In this document: positions 51,072 through 61,405 of the stretch, piece after piece
How positions within the stretch are numbered: the first letter of the stretch is position 1
Layout of the letters: each line of letters opens with the position of its first letter
Assembly: GCA_015075375.1 (NCBI GenBank)
Contig: JABTUM010000001.1
Location: 429,201-493,200 of the forward strand
DNA: 64,000 bases
Direction: 5' to 3'
Origin: Planctomycetota bacterium
Lineage (GTDB): Bacteria > Planctomycetota > SZUA-567 > H5-PLA8
Translations under genes and position numbers: made by a program
The notes under the pieces: generated by a model
Told to the model about the DNA's origin: nothing
Seen by the model: only the letters and a program-made list of their open reading frames with translations
Databases searched by the model: none

Positions 51072-52129
51072 CGCGCCGCTCCGCCGGCTTCCGCGAGTTC
51101 GGGCGTTGGCTCCGTGCGCAACAGCCCCTGCCCGCCCAGTCCGACAAATTGCTGCGCTCGGTCGAAGGCGTCTTCGATCTCTTCGGCGCGCGGGCGCTGC
51201 GCCGCGTACTTGACCAAGTCGCTTGCTTCGAGGAATAGCCGCAAGCGTTCCCGCTGCCCCGGATCGAAGCGCACATCGGCACGCATGGCGCGGAGGAATT
51301 CTTCGGTGGTCTGCTCGGGCGCATGAATGGCGGTGCGCAGTTCGACGTAGCGTCGGACGATGGCCGTGAGTTCGACGTAGAACTCGGCGAACTGGCCCTG
51401 TTCGGGCAGGCGGCGCTCGCGCAGCAGCCTGAGGGCTTCGTGCGCGATCTCCTCGGGCGACAGTCGCGGCGCGGCGGCTTCGAGCGCGTGCCTGCGGCGG
51501 CGCAGGTACAGTAACAAGCCGGTGAGCGCCAGCACGCCAAGCGCGCCGGCGACGATCCAGGCCCAACGCGAAGGCGGCACGGGAAGGGCCACGGGATCGC
51601 GCATCGGCTCGAGTTGCGCGAGATCGGGGGCGCCGGAAGCGAACTCGGAGGTCACGTCCACCTGAATCGGGTCCAGCGCCACTTCGCCTCGGGCATCCTT
51701 CGCTTCCGAGACCGCGCGACGATCGACAAAGGTAACCGAAAGCTCGCGGATCAAGTGCGGGCCTGCCTGCGTGGGCTCCAACTCGTAGTGAAAGCGCCGC
51801 ACGGGCACACCGTCATCGAGGCCCGCCGCGGCTTCGTGGAAGTCGGAGATGAGGAACTCGCCCATGGATTTAGCGAAGGCCGGGGGTTCGATCTCGACTT
51901 CCGGTGCGGCGCGGACTTCGAGCAGGAGGCGAACCGTATCGGAGAGCCGGGGTTGCGCGGGACGCAGTTCGAGGCGCAGCTTGACGGGCCCCTTCTCGGC
52001 CTCACGGACCAGGGGCACTCCCAGCGCCGCCGGGTCGTCGTTCGAGGTACCGGCATCGGGCGCCGGCCCGCAAGCCGCCAGCGCCGCCAGCAAGGCGAAG
52101 ACGGAAGCGTGGCGTACTCGGCGTCTCAT
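51068..52129 (-). CDS. Lipoprotein of the Bat operon with single membrane helix (DUF4381-like)
   Basis: 353-aa protein with a lipobox (LLAALAACGPAPD). An Ig-like beta region at ~50-180 (KLRLELRPAQPRLSDTVRLL) precedes a membrane helix at ~193-213 (WIVAGALGVLALTGLLLYL). A cytoplasmic helical end has LSPEEIAHEALRLLRERRL and FAEFYVELTAIVRRYVELR. The C-terminal half resembles the DUF4381-type proteins found between DUF58 and VWA genes in Bat operons. It is coupled to both neighbours by ATGA overlaps, so stoichiometric production is likely. Confidence 0.8.
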   Translation of the reverse strand: MRRRVRHASVFALLAALAACGPAPDAGTSNDDPAALGVPLVREAEKGPVKLRLELRPAQPRLSDTVRLLLEVRAAPEVEIEPPAFAKSMGEFLISDFHEAAAGLDDGVPVRRFHYELEPTQAGPHLIRELSVTFVDRRAVSEAKDARGEVALDPIQVDVTSEFASGAPDLAQLEPMRDPVALPVPPSRWAWIVAGALGVLALTGLLLYLRRRRHALEAAAPRLSPEEIAHEALRLLRERRLPEQGQFAEFYVELTAIVRRYVELRTAIHAPEQTTEEFLRAMRADVRFDPGQRERLRLFLEASDLVKYAAQRPRAEEIEDAFDRAQQFVGLGGQGLLRTEPTPELAEAGGAAR

Positions 52130-53013
52130 CGGTAGCGCCGCTCCCGCATGCGGAAAAAGCGCTGCAAGCTGCTGGCGTAGGGCCGGTCGGTGCGAATGTC
52201 CATGCGGTCGACACCGCTGCGGCGCAGAGTTTCGGCGAGGCGCGCTTCGCGCTGTTCGGCGCGGTGCGCAAAGAGGGCCCGGACGCGCGGGTGGCGCGCA
52301 TCGACCTCCCGAACTTCTCCGGTCTCGGCGTCTTCGAGCGTGACGAAGCCGACATCGGGCAGCGCGTGTTCACGCGGATCGGCCAGCGTGATGGCGATGA
52401 CGTCGTGGCGCTGGCGTGCGATGCGCAGCGCGCGGCTGCAATCGGGCGCCTGAAAATCGCTGATCACGAAGACCACGGCGCGGCGGCGCTGGACGTGGCC
52501 CACGAACTCCAAGGCCGAAGCCAGATCGGTGGGCTCGCGGACGGGCTCGGCGGCCAGGAGGTCCCGGATCAATCGCAGCACTGCGCCACGGCCTTTGCGC
52601 GGCGGCACGTACTCGCGCACGCCGTTTGCGAAGGTGACGAGTCCGACCTTATCGTTGTTGCGCAGCGCGCTGAACATCAGCACCGCGGCGACCTGAACGG
52701 CGGTCTGAAGTTTGCTGCGGCGCTGGCTGCCGAAGAGTCCCGAGGCAGAGACGTCGACGGCAAAAAGGACCGTAAGTTCGCGTTCCTCGCAAAATCGTTT
52801 GACGTACGGCTCTCCGGTGCGCGCGGTGACGTTCCAATCGATGCTGCGGATCTCGTCGCCGGGCACGTACGCGCGGACTTCTTCGAAGACCATGCCGCGG
52901 CCTTTGAAGGCGGAAAGGTATTCGCCGGCGAGCAGGTCGTTGACGAGGCGGCTGGCCACGATCTGAACGCGGCGGACTTCCTTCAGGAGTTCGGCGACCT
53001 CGGCTTCGGCCAT
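52126..53013 (-). CDS. DUF58 domain protein (MoxR-associated)
   Basis: 295-aa protein with the DUF58 signature YVPGDEIRSIDWNVTARTGEPYVKRF and a degenerate VWA-like core (LFAVDVSASGLFG; VVFVISDFQAPD). It is predicted to be the cytoplasmic partner of MoxR ATPases. It starts 23 bp after moxR and overlaps the next gene by four bases (ATGA). Some DUF58 proteins have membrane helices; none is seen here. Confidence 0.93.
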   Translation of the reverse strand: MAEAEVAELLKEVRRVQIVASRLVNDLLAGEYLSAFKGRGMVFEEVRAYVPGDEIRSIDWNVTARTGEPYVKRFCEERELTVLFAVDVSASGLFGSQRRSKLQTAVQVAAVLMFSALRNNDKVGLVTFANGVREYVPPRKGRGAVLRLIRDLLAAEPVREPTDLASALEFVGHVQRRRAVVFVISDFQAPDCSRALRIARQRHDVIAITLADPREHALPDVGFVTLEDAETGEVREVDARHPRVRALFAHRAEQREARLAETLRRSGVDRMDIRTDRPYASSLQRFFRMRERRYR

Positions 53014-53036
53014 GGCGTCAGGATGCTTTCGATGCG

Positions 53037-54029
<993 letters not shown>

Positions 54030-54211
54030 CGACCGCTCCCGGTCCTGTGGTTTGGTTCACTCTGGAACGCCGTTGCGCCCCGTTTAAGGAGTAGCGCTCC
54101 CATTATAGCGCCTGACGAGAGACGCGGATACTCCAACGGGGCTTCAAGGCAAGTCGTGCCTGGGGCAGTAGATGCCGCATTCGGACGGACGCCTAGCCCG
54201 TGTCCAAAAAA

Positions 54212-54241
54212 TTGCCCGAATCCGGGCGAACTATATATAGT
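54212..54241 (+). promoter_or_regulatory. Candidate promoter upstream of the beta-helix gene
   Basis: TTGCCC (54212-54217) and an overlapping TATATA/TATAGT series (54232-54241) at 16-18 bp spacing, about 60 bp before ATG 54297. The -35 lies in a small inverted repeat, GCCCG-AATC-CGGGC. Confidence 0.45.
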
Positions 54242-54296
54242 AACGGTGTACTGTCCATAGGTGCTGTCTATACCTCCTGAGAAGCTAGGAACCCGC

Positions 54297-56066
54297 ATGC
54301 ACATCGGAACTCGCTGGATTTGCCTCCTGTCCATTCTGTTTACCGGGTTGATTGGCGCCGGGGAGGATGCCTCGGAACCGCTGGGGGAGCCGGTTGAGGA
54401 GATCCCCACGATTCATTGCTTAGGGGTGCGTTGGAAGATCAAGGGCGACGCCAACGCCAATGCCGAGATTGCGGTGCAATACCGCAAAGTGAGCGAACCC
54501 GAATGGCGGCAAGGCTTTCCGCTCTTCCGCAGCCGGCCGAATCCGCACGCAGAGAATACGTCGAAGAAGCACACGGTGGAAGGCGGCTGGATGTTTGCCG
54601 GAAGCGTCCTGGGGCTGGAACCGGCCACGGAATACGAAGTTAAGCTCAACTTGAAAGACCCCGACGGCGGCGCCGCCGAGAAGGTCCTGAAAATGACGAC
54701 CTGGCAGGAACCGGTGGCCCCGGCCGATTTGACCACCGTCCACGTGGTGCCCGGAACCGGAGGCGGAACGGGTACGAAGGAAGATCCCTTTAAGGGGCTC
54801 GACGCGGCGGTGGCCTCGGCGCAGCCGGGGACGCTCTTCCTGTTGCACGCGGGGACGTACGTAAAGGAGCAGTGCAAAGGCGACACGTTCGTGATTCCGA
54901 AGTCCGGCGCGCCGGGGAAGCCGCTGGTCTTCCGCGCAGCGGGCGACGGCGAGGTGATTCTTGACGGCGGCGGGGACCACAAAAAAGGCGGCCGGCTGAT
55001 CAGCGCCAACGCGCTCAAGCACATTTGGCTGGAAGGCTTGACGTTGCGCGGGCGCGAGTACGGCATCGTCGCGCACGAAGGCAGCCACTGGGTGATCCGG
55101 CGCTGCGTCTTCCGGGAGGTCACCAAAGGCTTCACGGCTCACAACGGCGACGAGACCAAGAGCCAGCGGCATTTCATCGCCGATAACGATTACCTGGGGC
55201 CGACCACTTGGCCGCGAACGAAAGGTATCGAATCGTTTTGCCTGACGTACATGACCGGCGCGGGGCATGTGGTCTGCCACAACCTGATCCAGAACACCGG
55301 CGATGCGATTCACGGCTGCGGACACGGCGGGCTTTCGTCGACTGACTTCTACCATAACGACTGCAACATCTGCACCGACGACGGGATCGAGACGGACTAC
55401 GCGGACTTCAACGTGCGCGTGTGGGGCAACCGCGTACGCAACGTCGCGCACGGCTTCACAGCGCAGCCGATCCGCGGCGGTCCGGTCTACTTCTTCCGAA
55501 ACGTGGTCTACAACTGCACGTACTCGCCCTTCAAGCTCCACAACCACACCAGCGGGGTGGTGATTTTCCACAATACGAGCCTGCGCAACGGCGGCGGCTT
55601 CAACATCGTGCCAGCCCACGAGACGGTGACCAATCTACTGTTGCGGAACAACCTGTTCCTAGGCACGGGGGGCACAGGCCTGAACGTCGGCACGCCGAAC
55701 ATGCGCTACTGCGATTTCGACAACGACGGGTACGGCGGCTTCCAGACATTCGCCACGTGGAACGCCCGCAAGACTTACAAGACGATCGAGGATGCCCGGG
55801 CGGGCGGCGAGATCTACAAGGACAAAGGCGCTCATTCGATCGACGCTTCCACTTGCTTCGCGAGCGGCACCAAGCCTCCGGCGGACCCCAAAGTCGAAGC
55901 GTCGCCCGAAGCCTGCGATATGCGGCTGGCCGAGAAATCGGGTGCGATCGACAAGGGCGTCGTACTGCCCAACTTCAACGATGGGTATAAAGGCGCGGCG
56001 CCGGACTTGGGCGCTTTCGAGTTCGGGGCGGAGCTTCCGCATTACGGCCCGCGCACGGCGAAGTAA
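54297..56066 (+). CDS. Secreted right-handed parallel beta-helix protein with N-terminal Ig-like domain
   Basis: 589-aa exported protein. Signal peptide (TRWICLLSILFTGLIGAGE), then a fibronectin-like domain (~30-145: GLEPATEYEVKLNLKDPDGG). A beta-helix of pectate-lyase/nitrous-reductase-like coils follows, starting with GTKEDPFKGLDAAVASAQPG and ending GAAPDLGAFEFG, the usual end of planctomycete beta-helix proteins. Likely binds or degrades an extracellular polymer. ATG 54297 has AGGA seven bases upstream. It is followed 29 bp later by the large NHL protein, so the two are probably co-expressed. Confidence 0.87.
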   Translation: MHIGTRWICLLSILFTGLIGAGEDASEPLGEPVEEIPTIHCLGVRWKIKGDANANAEIAVQYRKVSEPEWRQGFPLFRSRPNPHAENTSKKHTVEGGWMFAGSVLGLEPATEYEVKLNLKDPDGGAAEKVLKMTTWQEPVAPADLTTVHVVPGTGGGTGTKEDPFKGLDAAVASAQPGTLFLLHAGTYVKEQCKGDTFVIPKSGAPGKPLVFRAAGDGEVILDGGGDHKKGGRLISANALKHIWLEGLTLRGREYGIVAHEGSHWVIRRCVFREVTKGFTAHNGDETKSQRHFIADNDYLGPTTWPRTKGIESFCLTYMTGAGHVVCHNLIQNTGDAIHGCGHGGLSSTDFYHNDCNICTDDGIETDYADFNVRVWGNRVRNVAHGFTAQPIRGGPVYFFRNVVYNCTYSPFKLHNHTSGVVIFHNTSLRNGGGFNIVPAHETVTNLLLRNNLFLGTGGTGLNVGTPNMRYCDFDNDGYGGFQTFATWNARKTYKTIEDARAGGEIYKDKGAHSIDASTCFASGTKPPADPKVEASPEACDMRLAEKSGAIDKGVVLPNFNDGYKGAAPDLGAFEFGAELPHYGPRTAK

Positions 56067-56095
56067 GCCAGCGACTCAGCGCCAGGAGAACCCCC

Positions 56096-59000
56096 ATGCG
56101 TATCGCCGCGGTGCTGTGCGCGGTCTGGTTGACCGCCTACGCTTGTGCCGCGGCGGAGGAACCCCTGACGCTTGCGGACCTTCAGGCGGCGCTGGGCGCC
56201 GATCATGCGCTGGCGGCTGCATGCAGCGAGCCTCCCCGCATCGACGGCAAACCTTGGGACACGGTCTGGCGTTCGGCGCCTGCGATGGACCTGCGTTATA
56301 CGCATCCCGATGTGGCCGGTCCGGCCAAATTCGGCGGCGAAGTGCGATTCGCCACGGACGCGCGGCACCTCTACGCACGCTTTCATGGGCGCATTCCCAA
56401 AGGCGGTCTCAAATCGGATACGCGCGAAGCGGATGCGCTGGGCGTGCTGGACGATTGCGCCGTGGGCCTGTGGCTGGGTGCAGTGACAGAAGAAGGCCAG
56501 AGCGGGTTTCTAATCGCGGTCAATTCGAACGGTGTCGCCTGCCGCAGGACGGTGGCCGACGGCGCTTCGAAAGACGTCTGGGCCGGACCCGGGATCGCGT
56601 ACGCCAGCGGGCAGCAGTACGGCTGGTGGACAGTGGAAATTCAGATTCCGTGGACCGCGCTGCCGGATCACCTACAGCCGTCGGCGACGTGCCGTTTGGG
56701 GCTGCACGCGTTCCGAAAAAACCGCGCTGCACCGCTTGCGGGGGCTCCGGAGCCCGCTTGGGGCACCCAGCTACTGGGCTGGCCCGTGGATGCGAAACGG
56801 ATCCGGCATCCGTTGCGTCCGGTGCTGGGCGTATTGCTACATCCGCACGGCCCGGCTTTCGACGCAGAGCGTGAACGAATTCAGCGTTTGGCCCGAGCGC
56901 TTCCGGCCCATCCGCTGGCCGCCGCGAAACCACCAGAAGGATTCCCCTTCTCCCGTCCCCAGCTTGAGGAACTCTGCGGAGGCAGCCCCGCACGCCTGGT
57001 GCCGGTTGTTCCGCAGGCACCCGAGGTGGATGGGCAGCCCGACGACGAAGCGTGGCGCCACGCCGAGCCGATCACTTTGGGATTCCTAGACGGCGAACTG
57101 GCAGGGACGCCGCTGCGCAATCGCACCTTCGTACGGACAGTCAGCGATGCGGAGCATTTGTATGTGCTGTTTTTGTGCGAAGAAGAAAAGCCGGCTCAGA
57201 TGATTACTCAAGGCGCGATGTGGGCACAGGACATGTGCGAAGTGCTGCTCGACGTCGGGCGAACGGCGGATCTCGCATCGGGCGGCTATTTCATTCTGGA
57301 AGCCAACTCCAAAGGCGAGACGGCCTTGGCGCGCGGCGACGGGCAAGCCTGGAAGCCGGCCTCGCTGCGTACGTGCGCGCGGGTGAACGATCGGCACTGG
57401 GTCCTGGAAATGCGCATCGCCTACCGCGATCTGGGCATCGATTCCGCCGATCTTCCGGCGGTATGGGGCGTCAACTTTTTGCGTTACCGCACGATCGGGC
57501 GCGCCAGCGACGATCACTCGGAGGACATTGTCTGGGCGAACACCGAATTCGCATGGCGCGGGAACGTGGCCGATTCGTCTCACATGCCGGACCGCTTCGG
57601 CGTGCTGGGATTCCAGAGCGGCCGGACCTTGCACGAAGCGACGGCCGCAGCTTGGGAGCGCCAAGGGGTGAATCTTGCGGCGCTTGGCCTGAAACGGCGC
57701 GCCGCGCCAAAGGATGCAAGAGCGATTCCTCAAGCTGCCCAAGCAGCAGAAGCGAGATTCGTCCATGCCCCGGATGTTCAAAGCACGGGCGAGCGAGCGA
57801 CGATTCAGTTCACGGTGCAAGCTCCCGTAGATGCGGCCGTCTCGATTCTGGACGCACAAGACCGTGTGGTCCGGCATCTGGCCGCGGGCCACTTGGGGCC
57901 GAAGGCGCCCAAGCCCTTTCAACCGGATTCGCTGAAGCAGGAATTGAATTGGGATTTCAAGGACGATTACGGACGGCGCTTGCCAGCAGGCACGTATCGC
58001 GTGCATGTAGGACTGGGCCTGAAGGCTTCGTTTGGCGGGATCGTGGTGGGCGACCGGCAGCGGTTGGGAAGAGTGCACGGCCTGGTGGTGGATGCCAAGG
58101 GCATTTTGTACGCCATTTCAGAGTCCATCGGCGGTGCGCATTACAGGCAACATGCGATCATCGCGTTCGATCGCGAAGGGCGCTACGTACGCCAGACGCT
58201 CCCTTTCCCCGCCCGACTTCCTCGCGACCAAGTCGCCGGCGCGCGAGTGCTGGCGACTGCCGAAGGTGAATGGATGCCGCTGACCTACCAACCGCTCCTG
58301 CATCCGTTCGTGCCTCAGATCGGTTCGCTTCCGCCCCAACAACCGGCCATCGCGGGTGACGGCAGGCTGATGGTCATCAACGGCGTGGACGAGATCCGGA
58401 TGCGCGCACCCAAGCGCTTGCTTTTCCTGGGCGCCGACGGCGGCGTGTCGTCCGACTATTTGGGTCCGGTATTGGCCGATGAATTGATTCGCGGACAGGC
58501 GGCTCTTGCGCTGAGTCCCGACGGGCGCTTTGCGTATGTCACCGGCCTGGAAGGACGAACCATCTGGGGCGGTACGCCTCATCATGCCGTGTACCGCTTT
58601 GACCTGAACGCCGCACCGGTGGGATTGAAGGACGGCTTCGCGGAACCGTGGTTGGGCACGTTCGAAACACCGGGCGACGGCGAGACCCGCTTTCAGGATC
58701 CGACTGGATTGGCCGTGGATGCGCAAGGGCGTGTGTACGTAGCCGACCAAGGCAACGGGCGTATCGCCGTCTTCGAAGCCAACGGCGCTTACGCCGGAGC
58801 GATTCGGATCGAGCGGCCTTCGCAAGTGGCGGTGCATCCCAAAACCGGCGCGGTCTACGTGCTGGCGCTCACGGGGCAAGGACAGCGATTGGTAAAGTTC
58901 GACGGCTTTGCCGAAGGGAAGCAACTGGCGGAGCAGGCTCTTTCTCTGGCTCGGCGTACGCCCGCGCTTATGGCGTTGGATGCTCACTCGGAGGCTCCGC

Positions 59001-60151
59001 TGCTGTGGGTAAGTGTGGCGCCGGGACGCGTTCATCAACTCATCGACCAGGGCGCCACTTTCGAAGACCGCGGCGATACGATCTCGGCCCATGGCCGTAG
59101 GGTGGGCGACGACGAACAGGCGCAAGCGCTTCAAACCTTCGAGATTGGCCACGAAGAACGTTATCTGCACTGCGGCGGCTATGTGTACGACGTACGGGAC
59201 GGGAGTTTGGTGAATGGCGAAAAGCCGCAACACTTTTTCCGGGGACGCGATGGCAAGCTGTATGCCTTCAAACCTAAAGACAAGCTCGAACGCTTCACGG
59301 CTCAGGGCGAGCCCGACCCCTTTCCGAAAAGCGATGCGAAGGGCGCGCTGAAGACGCCGCGCTGCTATTACTTCACCGTGGATGCGGAGGGCTCGGTCTT
59401 CACGCTGGCGAGCCAAGCGGAGGAAACCGGTTCGGTGGTTCGAAAGCACCTCGCGGACGGCACATTGGCCTCCGAGAACCACCTGGCGCTGCCCATGCCA
59501 GCGCTGAGTTCAGGACCGGCGGCGACGCTGGCGTGCGACCGCGATGGCGCGCTGTATATCGCCTGCTCGCTGAAGCAACCCGACGAATTGATGCCCAAGT
59601 TTTTCGAGGGCCGACTCCCTCGCGACAGCGGCGTGGCGCCCGGCCCGTGGCTGGGGTATGCGCACTGCTACGGTTCCGTCGTCAAGTTCAAGCCCACGGG
59701 GGGCCGCGTGACTCTGGATCCGGCCGGAGACTGGGCCATCGGCGTCAACTACGGCGGGCATCCGCTCTGCAGAGTCGAAGGGCTCGAATGGGCACACTTG
59801 GGCATTTCGCCGCTGGTCGCGCGAACGAGGGACCATCTGCGCTGTACCTGCGAACACGCCAGCTTCGGGACCGACGGTTTCGGTCGAATTTTCGTACCGG
59901 ACGCGATGCAGTTTCGCGTGGAGGTGCTGGATACCGAAGGCCAAGTGCTGACGCGTTTTGGACGGTACGGAAACCGCGATGCGGAAGGTCCAGGTAGCCC
60001 CGCTGGAGAACCGGAAATCGGCTTCGCATGGCCGATTCGCGTACGCGTGACCCAACGCGCTGCTTTCGTCGCAGATAAGCTGAATGGGCGCATCGTTCGG
60101 GTGGATCTGGGTTACCGCGCGGAAGCGGCGGCCAACATCTCCGCGCCCTAA
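56096..60151 (+). CDS. Large secreted protein: two CBM9-like domains plus NHL/beta-propeller
   Basis: 1351-aa exported protein. Signal peptide (AAVLCAVWLTAYACAAAEE). Two DOMON/CBM9-like carbohydrate-binding domains lie at ~45-235 and ~300-505 (PPRIDGKPWDTVWRSAP; APEVDGQPDDEAWRHAEP; both followed by a HLYxxF strand). A FlgD-like Ig segment lies around ~570-655 (DAAVSILDAQDRVVRHLAAG; GRRLPAGTYRVHVGLG). A long NHL-type propeller region follows (DPTGLAVDAQGRVYVADQGN; FGTDGFGRIFVPDAMQFRVE). This suggests a carbohydrate-recognising surface protein. ATG 56096 has AGGAG seven bases upstream. It is the second gene after the beta-helix gene. Confidence 0.88.
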   Translation: MRIAAVLCAVWLTAYACAAAEEPLTLADLQAALGADHALAAACSEPPRIDGKPWDTVWRSAPAMDLRYTHPDVAGPAKFGGEVRFATDARHLYARFHGRIPKGGLKSDTREADALGVLDDCAVGLWLGAVTEEGQSGFLIAVNSNGVACRRTVADGASKDVWAGPGIAYASGQQYGWWTVEIQIPWTALPDHLQPSATCRLGLHAFRKNRAAPLAGAPEPAWGTQLLGWPVDAKRIRHPLRPVLGVLLHPHGPAFDAERERIQRLARALPAHPLAAAKPPEGFPFSRPQLEELCGGSPARLVPVVPQAPEVDGQPDDEAWRHAEPITLGFLDGELAGTPLRNRTFVRTVSDAEHLYVLFLCEEEKPAQMITQGAMWAQDMCEVLLDVGRTADLASGGYFILEANSKGETALARGDGQAWKPASLRTCARVNDRHWVLEMRIAYRDLGIDSADLPAVWGVNFLRYRTIGRASDDHSEDIVWANTEFAWRGNVADSSHMPDRFGVLGFQSGRTLHEATAAAWERQGVNLAALGLKRRAAPKDARAIPQAAQAAEARFVHAPDVQSTGERATIQFTVQAPVDAAVSILDAQDRVVRHLAAGHLGPKAPKPFQPDSLKQELNWDFKDDYGRRLPAGTYRVHVGLGLKASFGGIVVGDRQRLGRVHGLVVDAKGILYAISESIGGAHYRQHAIIAFDREGRYVRQTLPFPARLPRDQVAGARVLATAEGEWMPLTYQPLLHPFVPQIGSLPPQQPAIAGDGRLMVINGVDEIRMRAPKRLLFLGADGGVSSDYLGPVLADELIRGQAALALSPDGRFAYVTGLEGRTIWGGTPHHAVYRFDLNAAPVGLKDGFAEPWLGTFETPGDGETRFQDPTGLAVDAQGRVYVADQGNGRIAVFEANGAYAGAIRIERPSQVAVHPKTGAVYVLALTGQGQRLVKFDGFAEGKQLAEQALSLARRTPALMALDAHSEAPLLWVSVAPGRVHQLIDQGATFEDRGDTISAHGRRVGDDEQAQALQTFEIGHEERYLHCGGYVYDVRDGSLVNGEKPQHFFRGRDGKLYAFKPKDKLERFTAQGEPDPFPKSDAKGALKTPRCYYFTVDAEGSVFTLASQAEETGSVVRKHLADGTLASENHLALPMPALSSGPAATLACDRDGALYIACSLKQPDELMPKFFEGRLPRDSGVAPGPWLGYAHCYGSVVKFKPTGGRVTLDPAGDWAIGVNYGGHPLCRVEGLEWAHLGISPLVARTRDHLRCTCEHASFGTDGFGRIFVPDAMQFRVEVLDTEGQVLTRFGRYGNRDAEGPGSPAGEPEIGFAWPIRVRVTQRAAFVADKLNGRIVRVDLGYRAEAAANISAP

Positions 60152-60154
60152 CCT

Positions 60155-61267
60155 TCACTCGGCGAGCTTCAGCGCCCAGACTGTCGTCGCCGGATTGCTG
60201 GTAACAAGTAAGAGGGCGCCGAGGTTGGGTGCGTACTCAAGGTTGTAATTCATCCCGCAGGCAAAGGGGAGCGTTGCCGATTCGACTAGGGTCCATGCAT
60301 CGGCGCCGAGATCGTAAAGCCACGTCTCGGTCGTATCCTTTTCGGCGCCATCCTTCTTGATCGTCTTATCGATCAGCACCACGGTCTTCCCGATTCCGGG
60401 GTGAAACTCCATGGGATTATGCTGGTCCTTGGGCGGACGCGCGCCCGGGGTGGGCATCAGGCGCGCTTCGGCCTTCGCCGGGAAAAAAGCCACGATATCG
60501 TTCGAATTCTGATGGTGCCCGAAGACCAGCATGGCCTTCTGCTTTGCGTCGTATGCCGCGTTGGTGTGCCAGCCCGTAAGCGGCGGCACGGCCGGCGCGA
60601 CTTTCTTCCACGCGCGCGGCTCGCCGGCAAGTTCGTAAAAGCCGTCCGCTCGATATCCCAGTACCGCGTTGCGATCGCTGTCCCAACAGGCGCAATGAGG
60701 AAAGAAACTGACTCCCTTGGGCAGCATCGACCAGGCCTTCGTTTCGCTGCTGAAGAACCAAGTGGGCTGAAGCTTAATCTGCGGCCAGAGATCCTTGAAT
60801 ACCGAAGTGAACCGGCCGGGCTCCAGGTGCGTGTCGAAGCATGCGACCGCCATCTCGCCGCGTTGCGAATCGTAAACGACCGCGCCGAAGGTGTGGCTCG
60901 CCCATGGGTGCGCACCGTTGGGACCGCACACCGGCACGCCTGCTTCGGTCACTCGGTAGGTTTCAAACGCATCGTCGGGATATTCGCGAGTCCACGTTCG
61001 AGTGAGCGGATCGAAACAGAGCGGACTATTGGTCCAGTCTTTCCCGTGGGTGTCACTGCCGAAAAGCACGAGGAGCCCGCGCCGAGTGTCGAAGCAACTC
61101 CCCCCGTGCGGTTGGCGCCTAAACGTAACGCCTTCGCCGGCGCGCTGTTCGTGGAGTTTCGTCCATACCCCGAGTGGCAACTCGGATGGAGCCGCTTGCG
61201 TTTCTGCGCCACAGCCTGCGGCGAAGAGGGTCCACACTAAGGCCAGTAATAGAAGATTGCGCGGCAT
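60155..61267 (-). CDS. Kelch/propeller-like lipoprotein
   Basis: 370-aa protein with a lipobox (WTLFAAGCGAETQ), so probably lipid-anchored. Propeller-like blades are recognisable by FDPLTRTWTREYP, VYDSQRGEMAVA and WYDLGAD-like strands (WLYDLGADAWTLVES). It is in the same broad family as the proteins at 20898-27083 but not a close copy. It converges on the 1351-aa protein with only three bases between stops. No enzyme motif is recognised. Confidence 0.75.
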   Translation of the reverse strand: MPRNLLLLALVWTLFAAGCGAETQAAPSELPLGVWTKLHEQRAGEGVTFRRQPHGGSCFDTRRGLLVLFGSDTHGKDWTNSPLCFDPLTRTWTREYPDDAFETYRVTEAGVPVCGPNGAHPWASHTFGAVVYDSQRGEMAVACFDTHLEPGRFTSVFKDLWPQIKLQPTWFFSSETKAWSMLPKGVSFFPHCACWDSDRNAVLGYRADGFYELAGEPRAWKKVAPAVPPLTGWHTNAAYDAKQKAMLVFGHHQNSNDIVAFFPAKAEARLMPTPGARPPKDQHNPMEFHPGIGKTVVLIDKTIKKDGAEKDTTETWLYDLGADAWTLVESATLPFACGMNYNLEYAPNLGALLLVTSNPATTVWALKLAE

Positions 61268-61405
61268 CCCTATATCCTAGCATCCCATGCTTCTTGTGCC
61301 AACTCGCGCACGTCGCGGCGAGCCCAGATGGAATCATCCTTTGAATTACTCGACCTTGGCGATTGTAATTGGCGGTTTGTGGGCACCCTCGATACGGAGC
61401 ACGGC

